From NCBI GenBank assembly GCA_014804225.1, contig JAAVAF010000083.1, forward strand, positions 5,673 to 12,068: 6,396 nt of DNA, in the 5' to 3' direction. The notes beneath the pieces were generated by a model. It saw nothing but the letters and a program-made list of their open reading frames with translations, had not been told where the DNA came from and ran no database searches. A program made the translations under genes and the position numbers. Below are positions 1-5,457 of the stretch, in pieces (position 1 is the first letter of the stretch; every line of letters starts with the position of its first letter). The stretch comes from Lachnospiraceae bacterium (GTDB lineage Bacteria; Bacillota; Clostridia; Lachnospirales; Lachnospiraceae).

Positions 1-530
1 CTTGCTGCATCTATCGTCTGATTCTTGCGCTGTTGTTTATCATAAACTTCCACAAAACATATTTTCGAAATCTGCTTTTGCTTCTTTTTGCCATTTTCCA
101 CTGGCGATTCCAACTTCTGAATCGCTATCTTTTTGATCTCACTGTTTAATCGTATGCTAACATGACACTCTTTTAACTTTTTTTCCAAAACCTTTATAAT
201 ATCAGAGCTATGATCCGATACCGGAAATACCCTCTGTCCACGCTCAATTTTGAGCTTACAGCCATTTTCCTCAAAAAAGTTCATAACCGACTGATTATCA
301 AAACCATAGATTGCACTGTACAAAAACTTCGAATGTTCCAAAACATTGCCAAACAAATCCTCGACATCACACGCATTTGTTACATTGCAACGTCCTTTTC
401 CCGTAATAAACAGCTTTTTCCCAAGTTTTTCATTCTTTTCAATCAGCGTGACATTACCGCCCGCCTCTGCCGCCGCGATCGCCGCCATCATACCCGCTGC
501 GCCGCCGCCCACAATCACTATATCAGCCAT
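1..530 (-). CDS. HI0933/YhiN-family FAD-dependent flavoprotein (aminoacetone oxidase-like), N-terminal part, 3' end cut by window
   Basis: Reading from the ATG at 530-528, the frame stays open for 176 codons to the window edge, so only the N-terminal part of a protein usually near 400 residues is visible. It begins MADIVIVGGGAAGMMAA, a Rossmann-type dinucleotide site with GGGAAG at residues 8-13 and an acidic residue (Glu30) ending the second strand in VTLIEKNEKLGKK. This is followed at about 42-51 by ITGKGRCNVTN, the family signature seen in HI0933-like/YhiN (TIGR00275) flavoproteins. These proteins bind FAD and are probably cytosolic oxidoreductases. Names such as aminoacetone oxidase or BaiN are transferred by homology, and the true substrate is mostly unknown. 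The ribosome binding site TAGGA overlaps the stop codon of the RpiR-type gene, and the gap is only 8 bp, which suggests translational coupling. The family is a confident call; the substrate is not. Confidence 0.85.
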   Translation of the reverse strand, partial: MADIVIVGGGAAGMMAAIAAAEAGGNVTLIEKNEKLGKKLFITGKGRCNVTNACDVEDLFGNVLEHSKFLYSAIYGFDNQSVMNFFEENGCKLKIERGQRVFPVSDHSSDIIKVLEKKLKECHVSIRLNSEIKKIAIQKLESPVENGKKKQKQISKICFVEVYDKQQRKNQTIDAA

Positions 531-536
531 TTTTAT

Positions 537-541
537 TCCTA
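537..541 (-). promoter_or_regulatory. Ribosome binding site overlapping the upstream stop codon
   Basis: On the minus strand TAGGA lies 6 nt before the flavoprotein ATG. The TAG of this motif is itself the stop codon of the RpiR-type gene. Ribosomes ending the regulator would therefore finish on the next gene's binding site, a layout that favours coupled translation. Confidence 0.6.
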
Positions 542-1480
542 AACCTGTTTTTTCTTCCTCTGCTCCAACTGCATCTGAAGCGAAGTATTGAGCAAATCCT
601 CATCAATAAAATTAATTTCGTCCTTTAAATATACCTGATAATTATCCCACGCATACTCTAGTGTTTCTAAATTCTTCTTCACCTCGTTTGGCCGTTTGAG
701 GCAAAGCGCCACAACAAGCGCATTAATTAAACTAAGCGGCGCCACCAGCGAATCAACAATTGACACCATGTCACTCCTTGCCATAAGGTTACAAGATGAA
801 TACAAACACATCGGCGAATGAATTGTGTCCGTAATTGTGATGACATTCGCATTCCTGTCATTTGCCATTTCCATCGCCTTGAGCGTTCGCATCGAATAAC
901 GTGGAAAACTGATACCGATAATCGCATCTTTTTCATCAATTCGAAGCATCTGTTCAAACGTTTCCGAAATGCTTGTCGAATCCAAAAGCACCACATCGGA
1001 ACGAATCATATTCAGGTAAAAATGCAAAAACTCCGCAAGGGGTTTACAGCTCCTAAGACCGATAATATACACATGCTTTGCATTTAATATAATATCGACA
1101 GCAGCCTCAAATGCCTGCGGGTCTACATGATCGATCGTGTCATCAATTTTTTCAATATCTGCATTGAGCACCGACGTCAAAATCTCTGACTGCGTGCTCT
1201 TTCCGTATTTCGCGCCTATTTTCTGCACGGAATTGAGTTTATCCTTCACCCACTCGGCAAGTGCCTCCTGAAACTCAGGGTATCCCTCGTAGTCAAGCGC
1301 GTACGCAAAACGTACCACGGTAGACTCACTGATGCCAACGGTTTTCCCTAGCTTCGCTGCTGTCATAAAAGCTGCCTGTTCATAATGATCGATAATAAAC
1401 GTCGCAATCTTTTTATGACTTTTGCTCATTCTGTTAAATTTATCATTTATCCTTGATATGGTATCGTATTTTACTTCCAT
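539..1480 (-). CDS. RpiR/MurR-family transcriptional regulator (HTH + SIS domains)
   Basis: This 313-residue protein has the normal length and layout of the RpiR/MurR family. An N-terminal helix-turn-helix domain occupies about residues 1-80, with the recognition region near AAKLGKTVGISESTVVRFAY (41-60). A SIS sugar-phosphate-binding domain follows at about 120-260, with the GLRSC loop at 141-145, ISFPRYSMRTL at 190-200 and ITDTIHSPM at 215-223. Family members act in the cytoplasm as repressors or activators that sense phosphorylated sugars or related metabolites; the ligand here cannot be read from sequence. I chose the ATG at 1480-1478 because GGAG at 1490-1487 sits 6 nt upstream. An in-frame ATG at 1492 would add four residues but has no ribosome binding site. 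The C-terminal tail is long and charged (ending QRKKKQV). The gene follows a TetR-type gene by about 64 bp and precedes the flavoprotein by 8 bp. Confidence 0.9.
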   Translation of the reverse strand: MEVKYDTISRINDKFNRMSKSHKKIATFIIDHYEQAAFMTAAKLGKTVGISESTVVRFAYALDYEGYPEFQEALAEWVKDKLNSVQKIGAKYGKSTQSEILTSVLNADIEKIDDTIDHVDPQAFEAAVDIILNAKHVYIIGLRSCKPLAEFLHFYLNMIRSDVVLLDSTSISETFEQMLRIDEKDAIIGISFPRYSMRTLKAMEMANDRNANVITITDTIHSPMCLYSSCNLMARSDMVSIVDSLVAPLSLINALVVALCLKRPNEVKKNLETLEYAWDNYQVYLKDEINFIDEDLLNTSLQMQLEQRKKKQV

Positions 1481-1486
1481 CCAACT

Positions 1487-1490
1487 CTCC
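1487..1490 (-). promoter_or_regulatory. Ribosome binding site that decides the RpiR-type start
   Basis: GGAG on the minus strand lies 6 nt before the ATG at 1480. It overlaps the alternative ATG at 1492-1490, which has only AACTGC in front of it. This favours the shorter, 313-residue product. Confidence 0.6.
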
Positions 1491-1513
1491 ATGCAGTTGC
1501 CAAATTTGCAGAC

Positions 1514-1534
1514 TGAAAAATCTAAGATTTTTCA
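1514..1534. repeat. AT-rich perfect palindrome between the two regulator genes
   Basis: TGAAAAATC and GATTTTTCA are perfect 9-bp inverted arms separated by TAA. After one mismatch the symmetry continues for two more pairs (1511-1512 with 1536-1537). It lies in the 64-bp gap after the TetR-type stop and 34 bp before the RpiR-type start. It could be an operator bound by a dimeric regulator (RpiR and TetR proteins both bind palindromes). It could also be a weak AT-rich terminator for the TetR-type gene, since the 3' arm contains TTTTT on the minus strand, although the stem is too poor in GC to be convincing as a terminator. Confidence 0.5.
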
Positions 1535-1544
1535 ATCCATCCTA

Positions 1545-2090
1545 TTATGAGCAATTTTTATAAATTTCGCTCAAAAGTTCAGTTGTTTCCTCCTCTGTCA
1601 AATCATAATCTCCCGTCTGTACCATACACGCACATCCATGGATAAAAATCCACATTTTCATAAAAAGTCCGCTCGGATTCTTACAGCCTGCAGCCGCAGC
1701 ACGGTTGATTTCCTTACTCACTGCGCCTACCTTTCCGTTTAAAAGCTCATAAAGACTTCTCTCTCCTCTGCTTTCCGACTGGAACAGCAGCTGAAACAGT
1801 TTTCTCTCGTCTTTTGCATAGTTTATATAAACAAGACCAAGATGTATAAATGGTGTATCTACATCTGACTTGAAGCTTTCATAGTAACCACCAAATGAAT
1901 CGACCGCTTTCTCATAGATTTCCGTATAAAGTTCATTCATGTTCGAATATACTCTAAAAATCGGCTGGGTAGAACAACCAATCTGTGCCGCAAGCTTTCT
2001 TGCCGTAACACTCTCAATACCGTCTACTCTCGCCAGTTCAAAGGCAGTATTCAATATTTTATCCTTCGTTATTAACTCTTTTCTCGCCAT
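1545..2090 (-). CDS. TetR/AcrR-family transcriptional regulator
   Basis: This 181-residue protein is a typical TetR-family length. The N-terminal DNA-binding domain covers about residues 5-55, with ILNTAFELARVDGIESVTAR leading into the helix-turn-helix LAAQIGCSTQPIFRVYSNM (33-51). The usual aromatic residues Phe45 and Tyr48 end the recognition helix. The rest is the helical ligand and dimer domain, which is not conserved enough to name a ligand. It contains MWIFIHGCACMVQTGDY, a C-terminal pattern common in uncharacterised clostridial members. The product should be a dimeric cytoplasmic repressor that binds a palindrome, often its own promoter. The ribosome binding site is weak: AGAAAGG sits 11 nt before the ATG. 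It follows the decarboxylase operon after a 135-bp spacer, so it may be transcribed separately. No efflux pump or other usual TetR target is visible nearby. Confidence 0.88.
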   Translation of the reverse strand: MARKELITKDKILNTAFELARVDGIESVTARKLAAQIGCSTQPIFRVYSNMNELYTEIYEKAVDSFGGYYESFKSDVDTPFIHLGLVYINYAKDERKLFQLLFQSESRGERSLYELLNGKVGAVSKEINRAAAAGCKNPSGLFMKMWIFIHGCACMVQTGDYDLTEEETTELLSEIYKNCS

Positions 2091-2113
2091 TGTTCAATAT
2101 GCCTTTCTGAAAA

Positions 2114-2130
2114 ACTATTTCCAAAATAAC
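2114..2130. promoter_or_regulatory. Possible short operator-like dyad upstream of the TetR-type gene
   Basis: TATTT and AAATA flank CCA as a perfect short dyad about 25-40 bp before the TetR-type start, where an autoregulatory operator would be expected. The symmetry breaks beyond five bases per arm, so this is only a weak candidate. Confidence 0.2.
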
Positions 2131-2150
2131 ACTTCATTTGTTCGGTTTGC

Positions 2151-2198
2151 TGCGCGGGCGCAAGGAGAACCCGACAGATCCCCTTTGCGCCCATCGCA
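2151..2198. repeat. GC-rich interrupted hairpin in the spacer between the oadA-type and TetR-type genes
   Basis: On the plus strand GGGCGCAA (2156-2163) pairs perfectly with TTGCGCCC (2185-2192). The stem is extended inward by GG/CC past one bulged base, and outward by TGCG (2151-2154) with CGCA (2195-2198) past a small internal loop. The 16-nt loop contains ACCCGACAGATCC. The stem is much more GC-rich than its surroundings. Neither strand has a T tract directly after the stem, so it is not a standard intrinsic terminator. It may protect the 3' end of the oadA-type message, stop transcription with help from a factor, or be a copy of a dispersed genomic repeat. The rest of the 135-bp spacer shows no clear promoter. 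Confidence 0.6.
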
Positions 2199-2225
2199 TC
2201 AAAACCATCTTTTTATAATCCCAAA

Positions 2226-3662
2226 TTATACGGGATAAGCTCCGTTTTTCGTATCAGCCTGAGTCATATCCACTTTCTCCTGCTGTGCCTGACGGTATTT
2301 AAAGAAGTCGGTTGCCACCTGTGGGAACAATGCGTATGACAATACGTCCTCATCCTGTTGTTTCCACTCCTTCATCTCCTCCTCAATCTTCTTCAACTCA
2401 TTCGGAAGTTTGTCGGCGGGACGGCACGTAATAATCGTTGCTTTCTCCTCTGCGGAAAGCACCTTATCCTGTACCTCTTTATTAAACGGTTTTACTGTCT
2501 GACCGTACTCACCATGAAGAACTGCCTTCGTTTCCTTTGTCGCCATCTTGTAACGCTCGCCCATCAATACATTAAATACAGCCTGTGTACCAACGATCTG
2601 TGAAGAAGGTGTAACAAGAGGCGGCTCGCCCAAGTCTTTACGCACTCTTGGGATTTCCTGAAGCACGTCATAATATTTATCCTCTGCGTTCTGTTCCTTT
2701 AACTGGCTTACCATGTTCGACAACATACCGCCCGGAACCTGATACATCAATGTCTTAATATCAACGCCAAGTACCTTCGGATTGAGCAGTCCACTCTTTA
2801 AGCATTCCTCTCTGTAAGGTCTAAAGTAATCTGCAATCTTTGCAAGTACATTCTGATCATAGCCTGTATCATAAGGTGTTCCCTTAAAGGTTTCTACCAT
2901 AACCTCAGTCGCGGGCTGTGAAGTGCCAAGCGCAAACGGCGAAATTGCACAGTCGATTACATCTACTCCTGCCTCTACTGCCTTTAAGTATGTCATGGAT
3001 GCCACACCTGATGTATAGTGTGTGTGAAGCTGGATCGGGAGCTTTGTTGCTGACTTCATCGCCTTAATCAGCTCTTCTGCTTTATAAGGTACTAAAAGAC
3101 CAGCCATGTCCTTGATACAGATTGAATCTGCACCCATTTCCTCGATATCCTTCGCCATCTTCATCCAATACTCAAGCGTATATGCATCGCCCAATGTATA
3201 GGAAAGCGCAATCTGCGCCTCACCGCGTCCTTCTCTCTTTTTTACGGCATTGGCTGCATTTACTGCACACTGCAAGTTTCTCAGGTCATTAAAGCAGTCG
3301 AAAATACGGATAATATCAATACCGTTTGCAATCGACTTCTCAACGAACTCTGTTACCACATCATCTGCATAATGGCGATATCCTAAAATATTCTGACCTC
3401 TGAAAAGCATCTGCAGCTTTGTATTTTTAACTTTGTCTCTGATCTTTCTAAGTCTCTCCCACGGATCTTCTTTCAGGAAACGAAGTGATGCGTCAAACGT
3501 AGCACCGCCCCAACACTCTAACGAATGATATCCAACAGAATCCATAGTCTCCAAAATCGGAAGCATAAACTCAGTCGGCATTCTTGTCGCTATTAAGGAC
3601 TGATGCGAGTCACGCAGAACCGTTTCAGTAATCTTAATAGGTTTTTTCACTGTTTCTGACAT
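2226..3662 (-). CDS. oadA: Oxaloacetate decarboxylase alpha-type carboxyltransferase (OadA/PycB/transcarboxylase 5S), without a biotin domain
   Basis: This 478-residue cytosolic protein transfers a carboxyl group between oxaloacetate and protein-bound biotin, giving pyruvate (or the reverse). Its TIM-barrel domain carries the family residues: LRDSHQSLIATRM with Asp18, ECWGGATFD (49-57), FRGQN (87-91), IKDMAGLLVP with the probable carbamylated Lys184, and LHTHYTSG with metal ligands His213 and His215. A conserved PycB/OadA C-terminal domain follows (for example QVPGGMLSNMVSQL at 308-321 and TPSSQIVGTQAVFNVLMGER at 351-370). The protein ends NGAYPV with no lipoyl/biotinyl domain, unlike classical enterobacterial OadA of about 590 residues. 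It must therefore use the separate carrier encoded upstream. The start at 3662 is set by a perfect AGGAGG 7 nt upstream; an ATG at 3680 would add six residues but would place that site inside the gene. It is last in the operon, separated from the beta subunit by an unusual 173-bp spacer. Confidence 0.93.
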   Translation of the reverse strand: MSETVKKPIKITETVLRDSHQSLIATRMPTEFMLPILETMDSVGYHSLECWGGATFDASLRFLKEDPWERLRKIRDKVKNTKLQMLFRGQNILGYRHYADDVVTEFVEKSIANGIDIIRIFDCFNDLRNLQCAVNAANAVKKREGRGEAQIALSYTLGDAYTLEYWMKMAKDIEEMGADSICIKDMAGLLVPYKAEELIKAMKSATKLPIQLHTHYTSGVASMTYLKAVEAGVDVIDCAISPFALGTSQPATEVMVETFKGTPYDTGYDQNVLAKIADYFRPYREECLKSGLLNPKVLGVDIKTLMYQVPGGMLSNMVSQLKEQNAEDKYYDVLQEIPRVRKDLGEPPLVTPSSQIVGTQAVFNVLMGERYKMATKETKAVLHGEYGQTVKPFNKEVQDKVLSAEEKATIITCRPADKLPNELKKIEEEMKEWKQQDEDVLSYALFPQVATDFFKYRQAQQEKVDMTQADTKNGAYPV

Positions 3663-3669
3663 TTCTATT

Positions 3670-3675
3670 CCTCCT
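3670..3675 (-). promoter_or_regulatory. Strong ribosome binding site fixing the oadA-type start
   Basis: AGGAGG on the minus strand lies 7 nt before the ATG at 3662-3660. Its strength means this gene can be translated independently despite the long spacer from the beta subunit. It also rules out the in-frame ATG at 3680, which lies before it. Confidence 0.8.
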
Positions 3676-3711
3676 ATCAATTTGTGTTCATACTTTATTT
3701 TACAAATTTAT

Positions 3712-3834
3712 GCTGTGCATTCGTAAATCCTTCGGATTTACTCATCGCGCTTCGCGCTCTATACATATGAAGCCGAATATCCATCTGTGCATACAAGTAT
3801 GCCCATCTGCATATCCGTTTCATATGTGCACAGC
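3712..3834. repeat. 123-bp nested inverted-repeat element between beta and alpha subunit genes (MITE-like or structured RNA)
   Basis: The element is bounded by perfect 8-bp inverted ends, GCTGTGCA (3712-3719) and TGCACAGC (3827-3834). It holds three further hairpins. GTAAATCC and GGATTTAC close on a TTC loop (3723-3741). GCGC and GCGC close on a TTC loop (3747-3757). A long imperfect stem runs from ACATATGAA (3763-3771) to TTCATATGT (3819-3827), closing at GCATAC-AA-GTATGC (3789-3802). It begins directly after the beta subunit stop codon. A possible TTTA duplication flanks it (3707-3710 and 3835-3838), but the left copy is offset by one base. The other operon spacers are only 18-54 bp, so this looks inserted. 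A 42-codon minus-strand frame (3823 to 3695) crosses most of it but has no ribosome binding site. As transcribed RNA it could alter expression of the downstream gene. No convincing promoter is seen. Confidence 0.65.
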
Positions 3835-3835
3835 T

Positions 3836-4984
3836 TTAAAATACCCCGAAAATTGCCATGAAAGTACCGGCTGCAACCGCAGTACCGATAACACCGGCAA
3901 CGTTTGGTCCCATCGCATGCATCAGCAAGAAGTTTGTAGGATCTGCCTCTGCACCAACCTTCTGTGATACACGGGCTGCCATAGGAACGGCGGAAACGCC
4001 CGCAGAACCAATAAGCGGATTAACCTTGCCCTTTGTGAAAACGCACATCAACTTACCAAACAGTACACCCGCTGCCGTACCGAACATGAACGCTACAAGA
4101 CCTAAAATAACGATTTTGATTGTATCCCAGTTTAAGAACGCCTCTGCGCTTGTTGTCGCGCCTACTGATGTACCGAGCAAAATAACAACGATGTACATCA
4201 ATGCATTAGAAGCAGTATCTGTAAGCTGTCTTACCACACCAGACTCTCTAAAAAGATTACCTAACATCAGCATACCTACAAGGGGCGCTGTTGTCGGAAG
4301 AATCATACATACAACAATCGTAACAACAATCGGGAAAAGAATCTTCTCAAGCTTTGATACCGGACGAAGCTGCGCCATCTTAATCTTTCTTTCCTTCTCC
4401 GTTGTAAGCAGCTTCATAATGGGAGGCTGAATAATTGGAACCAGTGACATATAGGAATATGCTGCCACCGCAATCGGTCCAAGGAGTCCTGTCTGTCCAA
4501 GCTTTCCGGCAAGGAAGATTGAGGTCGGACCGTCCGCACCACCAATAATGGAAACTGCCGCTGCAGCCTTGTCATTAAAGCCACAAGCAATTGCGCCAAA
4601 GTATGCCGCAAAAATACCAAACTGCGCTGCTGCGCCGAGCAAAAAACTCTTGGGATTTGCAATCAGTGGGCCAAAGTCTGTCATCGCACCTACGCCCATG
4701 AAAATAAGCGAAGGAAGAATTGCCCATTCATCAAGCAAATAAAAATAATACAGTAAACCGCCTGGTGTCCCGTCAGCACCGATTGGTGCGATAATGTCGG
4801 GATAAATATTAACCAGCAGCATACCAAATGCTATCGGTGTCAAAAGCAGCGGTTCAAACCCCTTTGCGATAGCAAGATAAAGAAAGAAACAAGCTACAGC
4901 AATCATGAGAAGATTTCCGCCGGTGATATTGAAAAATGCCGTCTGATGGATCAGATTGCTGAGTGTGTCTGCTATATATGACAT
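3836..4984 (-). CDS. oadB: Sodium ion-translocating decarboxylase beta subunit (carboxybiotin decarboxylase)
   Basis: This 382-residue polytopic membrane protein decarboxylates carboxybiotin on the carrier and couples this to Na+ export. It has the full family length and many hydrophobic segments. The conserved motifs are present in order: FMGVGAMTDFGPLIANP (95-111), IGGADGPTSIF (147-157, with Asp151 matching the essential Asp of the family), NPLIGSAGVSAVPMAARVSQ (322-341, the reentrant region implicated in Na+ and carboxybiotin handling), and LLMHAMGPNVAGVIG (353-367). OadB, MmdB and GcdB are too similar to be told apart by eye, so the symbol reflects the family, not a proven substrate. AGGAGGT lies 7 nt before the ATG at 4984. 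The gene follows the biotin carrier by 44 bp, as expected for one complex. Confidence 0.95.
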   Translation of the reverse strand: MSYIADTLSNLIHQTAFFNITGGNLLMIAVACFFLYLAIAKGFEPLLLTPIAFGMLLVNIYPDIIAPIGADGTPGGLLYYFYLLDEWAILPSLIFMGVGAMTDFGPLIANPKSFLLGAAAQFGIFAAYFGAIACGFNDKAAAAVSIIGGADGPTSIFLAGKLGQTGLLGPIAVAAYSYMSLVPIIQPPIMKLLTTEKERKIKMAQLRPVSKLEKILFPIVVTIVVCMILPTTAPLVGMLMLGNLFRESGVVRQLTDTASNALMYIVVILLGTSVGATTSAEAFLNWDTIKIVILGLVAFMFGTAAGVLFGKLMCVFTKGKVNPLIGSAGVSAVPMAARVSQKVGAEADPTNFLLMHAMGPNVAGVIGTAVAAGTFMAIFGVF

Positions 4985-5028
4985 TTTGTTGACCTCCTAT
5001 TGTATTTTTTATTCACCTTAAACATCAA

Positions 5029-5403
5029 TTAGTTCAAAGTTGCAAGTAAAGCACCTGCCTCAACAGAGTCGCCAACTGCCACATCAATGCTTGCTACGGT
5101 TCCATCCTCAGGCGCTACGACAGGGATTTCCATCTTCATCGCCTCAACAATAACAACTGGATCCCCTTTCTTTACTGCCTGTCCGACGCTTGCCTCAATC
5201 TTAAATACTTTTCCTGCTGCACCTGCTTCCACCTTGATGCTGCCTGCACCTGCTGCCGCTTTTGGCGCTGCTGCCGGAGCCGCTTTTGGTGCTGCCTTCG
5301 GCGCTGCTTTGGGTGCCGCTGCCGGTGTTGCTCCACTTCCTGAGCCTTCTTCCACTACTACGTCATATACGTTTCCGTTTACGGTAATTGTATAATTTTT
5401 CAT
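5029..5403 (-). CDS. Biotin carrier protein of the decarboxylase/transcarboxylase complex
   Basis: This 124-residue protein is a free biotinyl carrier. Residues 1-20 (MKNYTITVNGNVYDVVVEEG) resemble the N-terminus of the gamma/1.3S carriers that dock on carboxyltransferases. Residues 21-54 form a flexible Ala/Pro/Lys linker. Residues 55-124 form the biotinyl domain, with EAMKMEIPV placing the biotin-accepting lysine at Lys90, 34 residues from the end. The length and lysine position closely match the propionibacterial 1.3S transcarboxylase subunit (known to be 123 residues with biotin on Lys89) and MmdC/GcdC. It carries CO2 as carboxybiotin from the carboxyltransferases to the beta subunit in the membrane. 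A strong AGGAGG precedes the ATG by 8 nt. It is the only biotinyl domain in the window, so it probably serves both carboxyltransferases. mmdC or gcdC are alternative names. Confidence 0.95.
   Translation of the reverse strand: MKNYTITVNGNVYDVVVEEGSGSGATPAAAPKAAPKAAPKAAPAAAPKAAAGAGSIKVEAGAAGKVFKIEASVGQAVKKGDPVVIVEAMKMEIPVVAPEDGTVASIDVAVGDSVEAGALLATLN
5254..5322 (-). repeat. Tandem APKA-type linker repeats inside the biotin carrier gene
   Basis: Codons 28-50 encode a run of AAPK units (about three in tandem, then a diverged AAPAAAPK unit). At DNA level this is a near-repeat of 12 bp rich in GGCGCTGC on the plus strand. Such Ala/Pro linkers let the biotinyl domain swing between active sites. 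Repeat number probably varies between strains through slippage in steps of four codons. Confidence 0.7.
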
Positions 5404-5457
5404 TCCTAAATCCTCCTGTATTGATTACAATCTATAACTTTTTAATCTTTCATTTGT

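Noticed and set aside
210..591. Two plus-strand frames opposite the flavoprotein gene
   Set aside because: The minus strand encodes an unmistakable FAD-binding N-terminus with family signature motifs. The plus frames have no domain or start signal.
2151..2198. GC-rich hairpin as a rho-independent terminator
   Set aside because: No T tract follows the stem on either strand; the nearest T run on the plus strand is about 10 bases away and serves no visible plus-strand gene.
2226..3662. Possible truncation of the oadA-type gene through loss of its biotin domain
   Set aside because: Free-standing carboxyltransferases of this length are normal for the PycB/5S type, and a separate intact biotin carrier is encoded in the same operon, so this is a split architecture and not a broken gene.
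3702..3735. Possible internal promoter before the oadA-type gene (minus strand TTTACG, then TAAAAT-like sequence)
   Set aside because: The spacing to the best -10-like hexamer is about 19 bp and both hexamers are poor in AT-rich DNA, so I did not annotate it.
3712..3834. CRISPR array or tRNA as an explanation of the spacer repeats
   Set aside because: There are no regularly spaced direct repeats and no cloverleaf with anticodon and CCA-adjacent stem; the structure is nested inverted repeats only.
3858..4430. 190-codon plus-strand open frame antisense to the beta subunit gene
   Set aside because: It mirrors the hydrophobic codons of a clearly conserved membrane protein, has no ribosome binding site and no recognisable domain. 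It is a shadow of the real gene.
5087..5395. Alanine-rich 102-codon plus-strand frame across the biotin carrier gene
   Set aside because: It is the complement of the repetitive Ala/Pro/Lys linker and biotinyl domain. Its alanine richness is explained by GGC/GCC codon symmetry.
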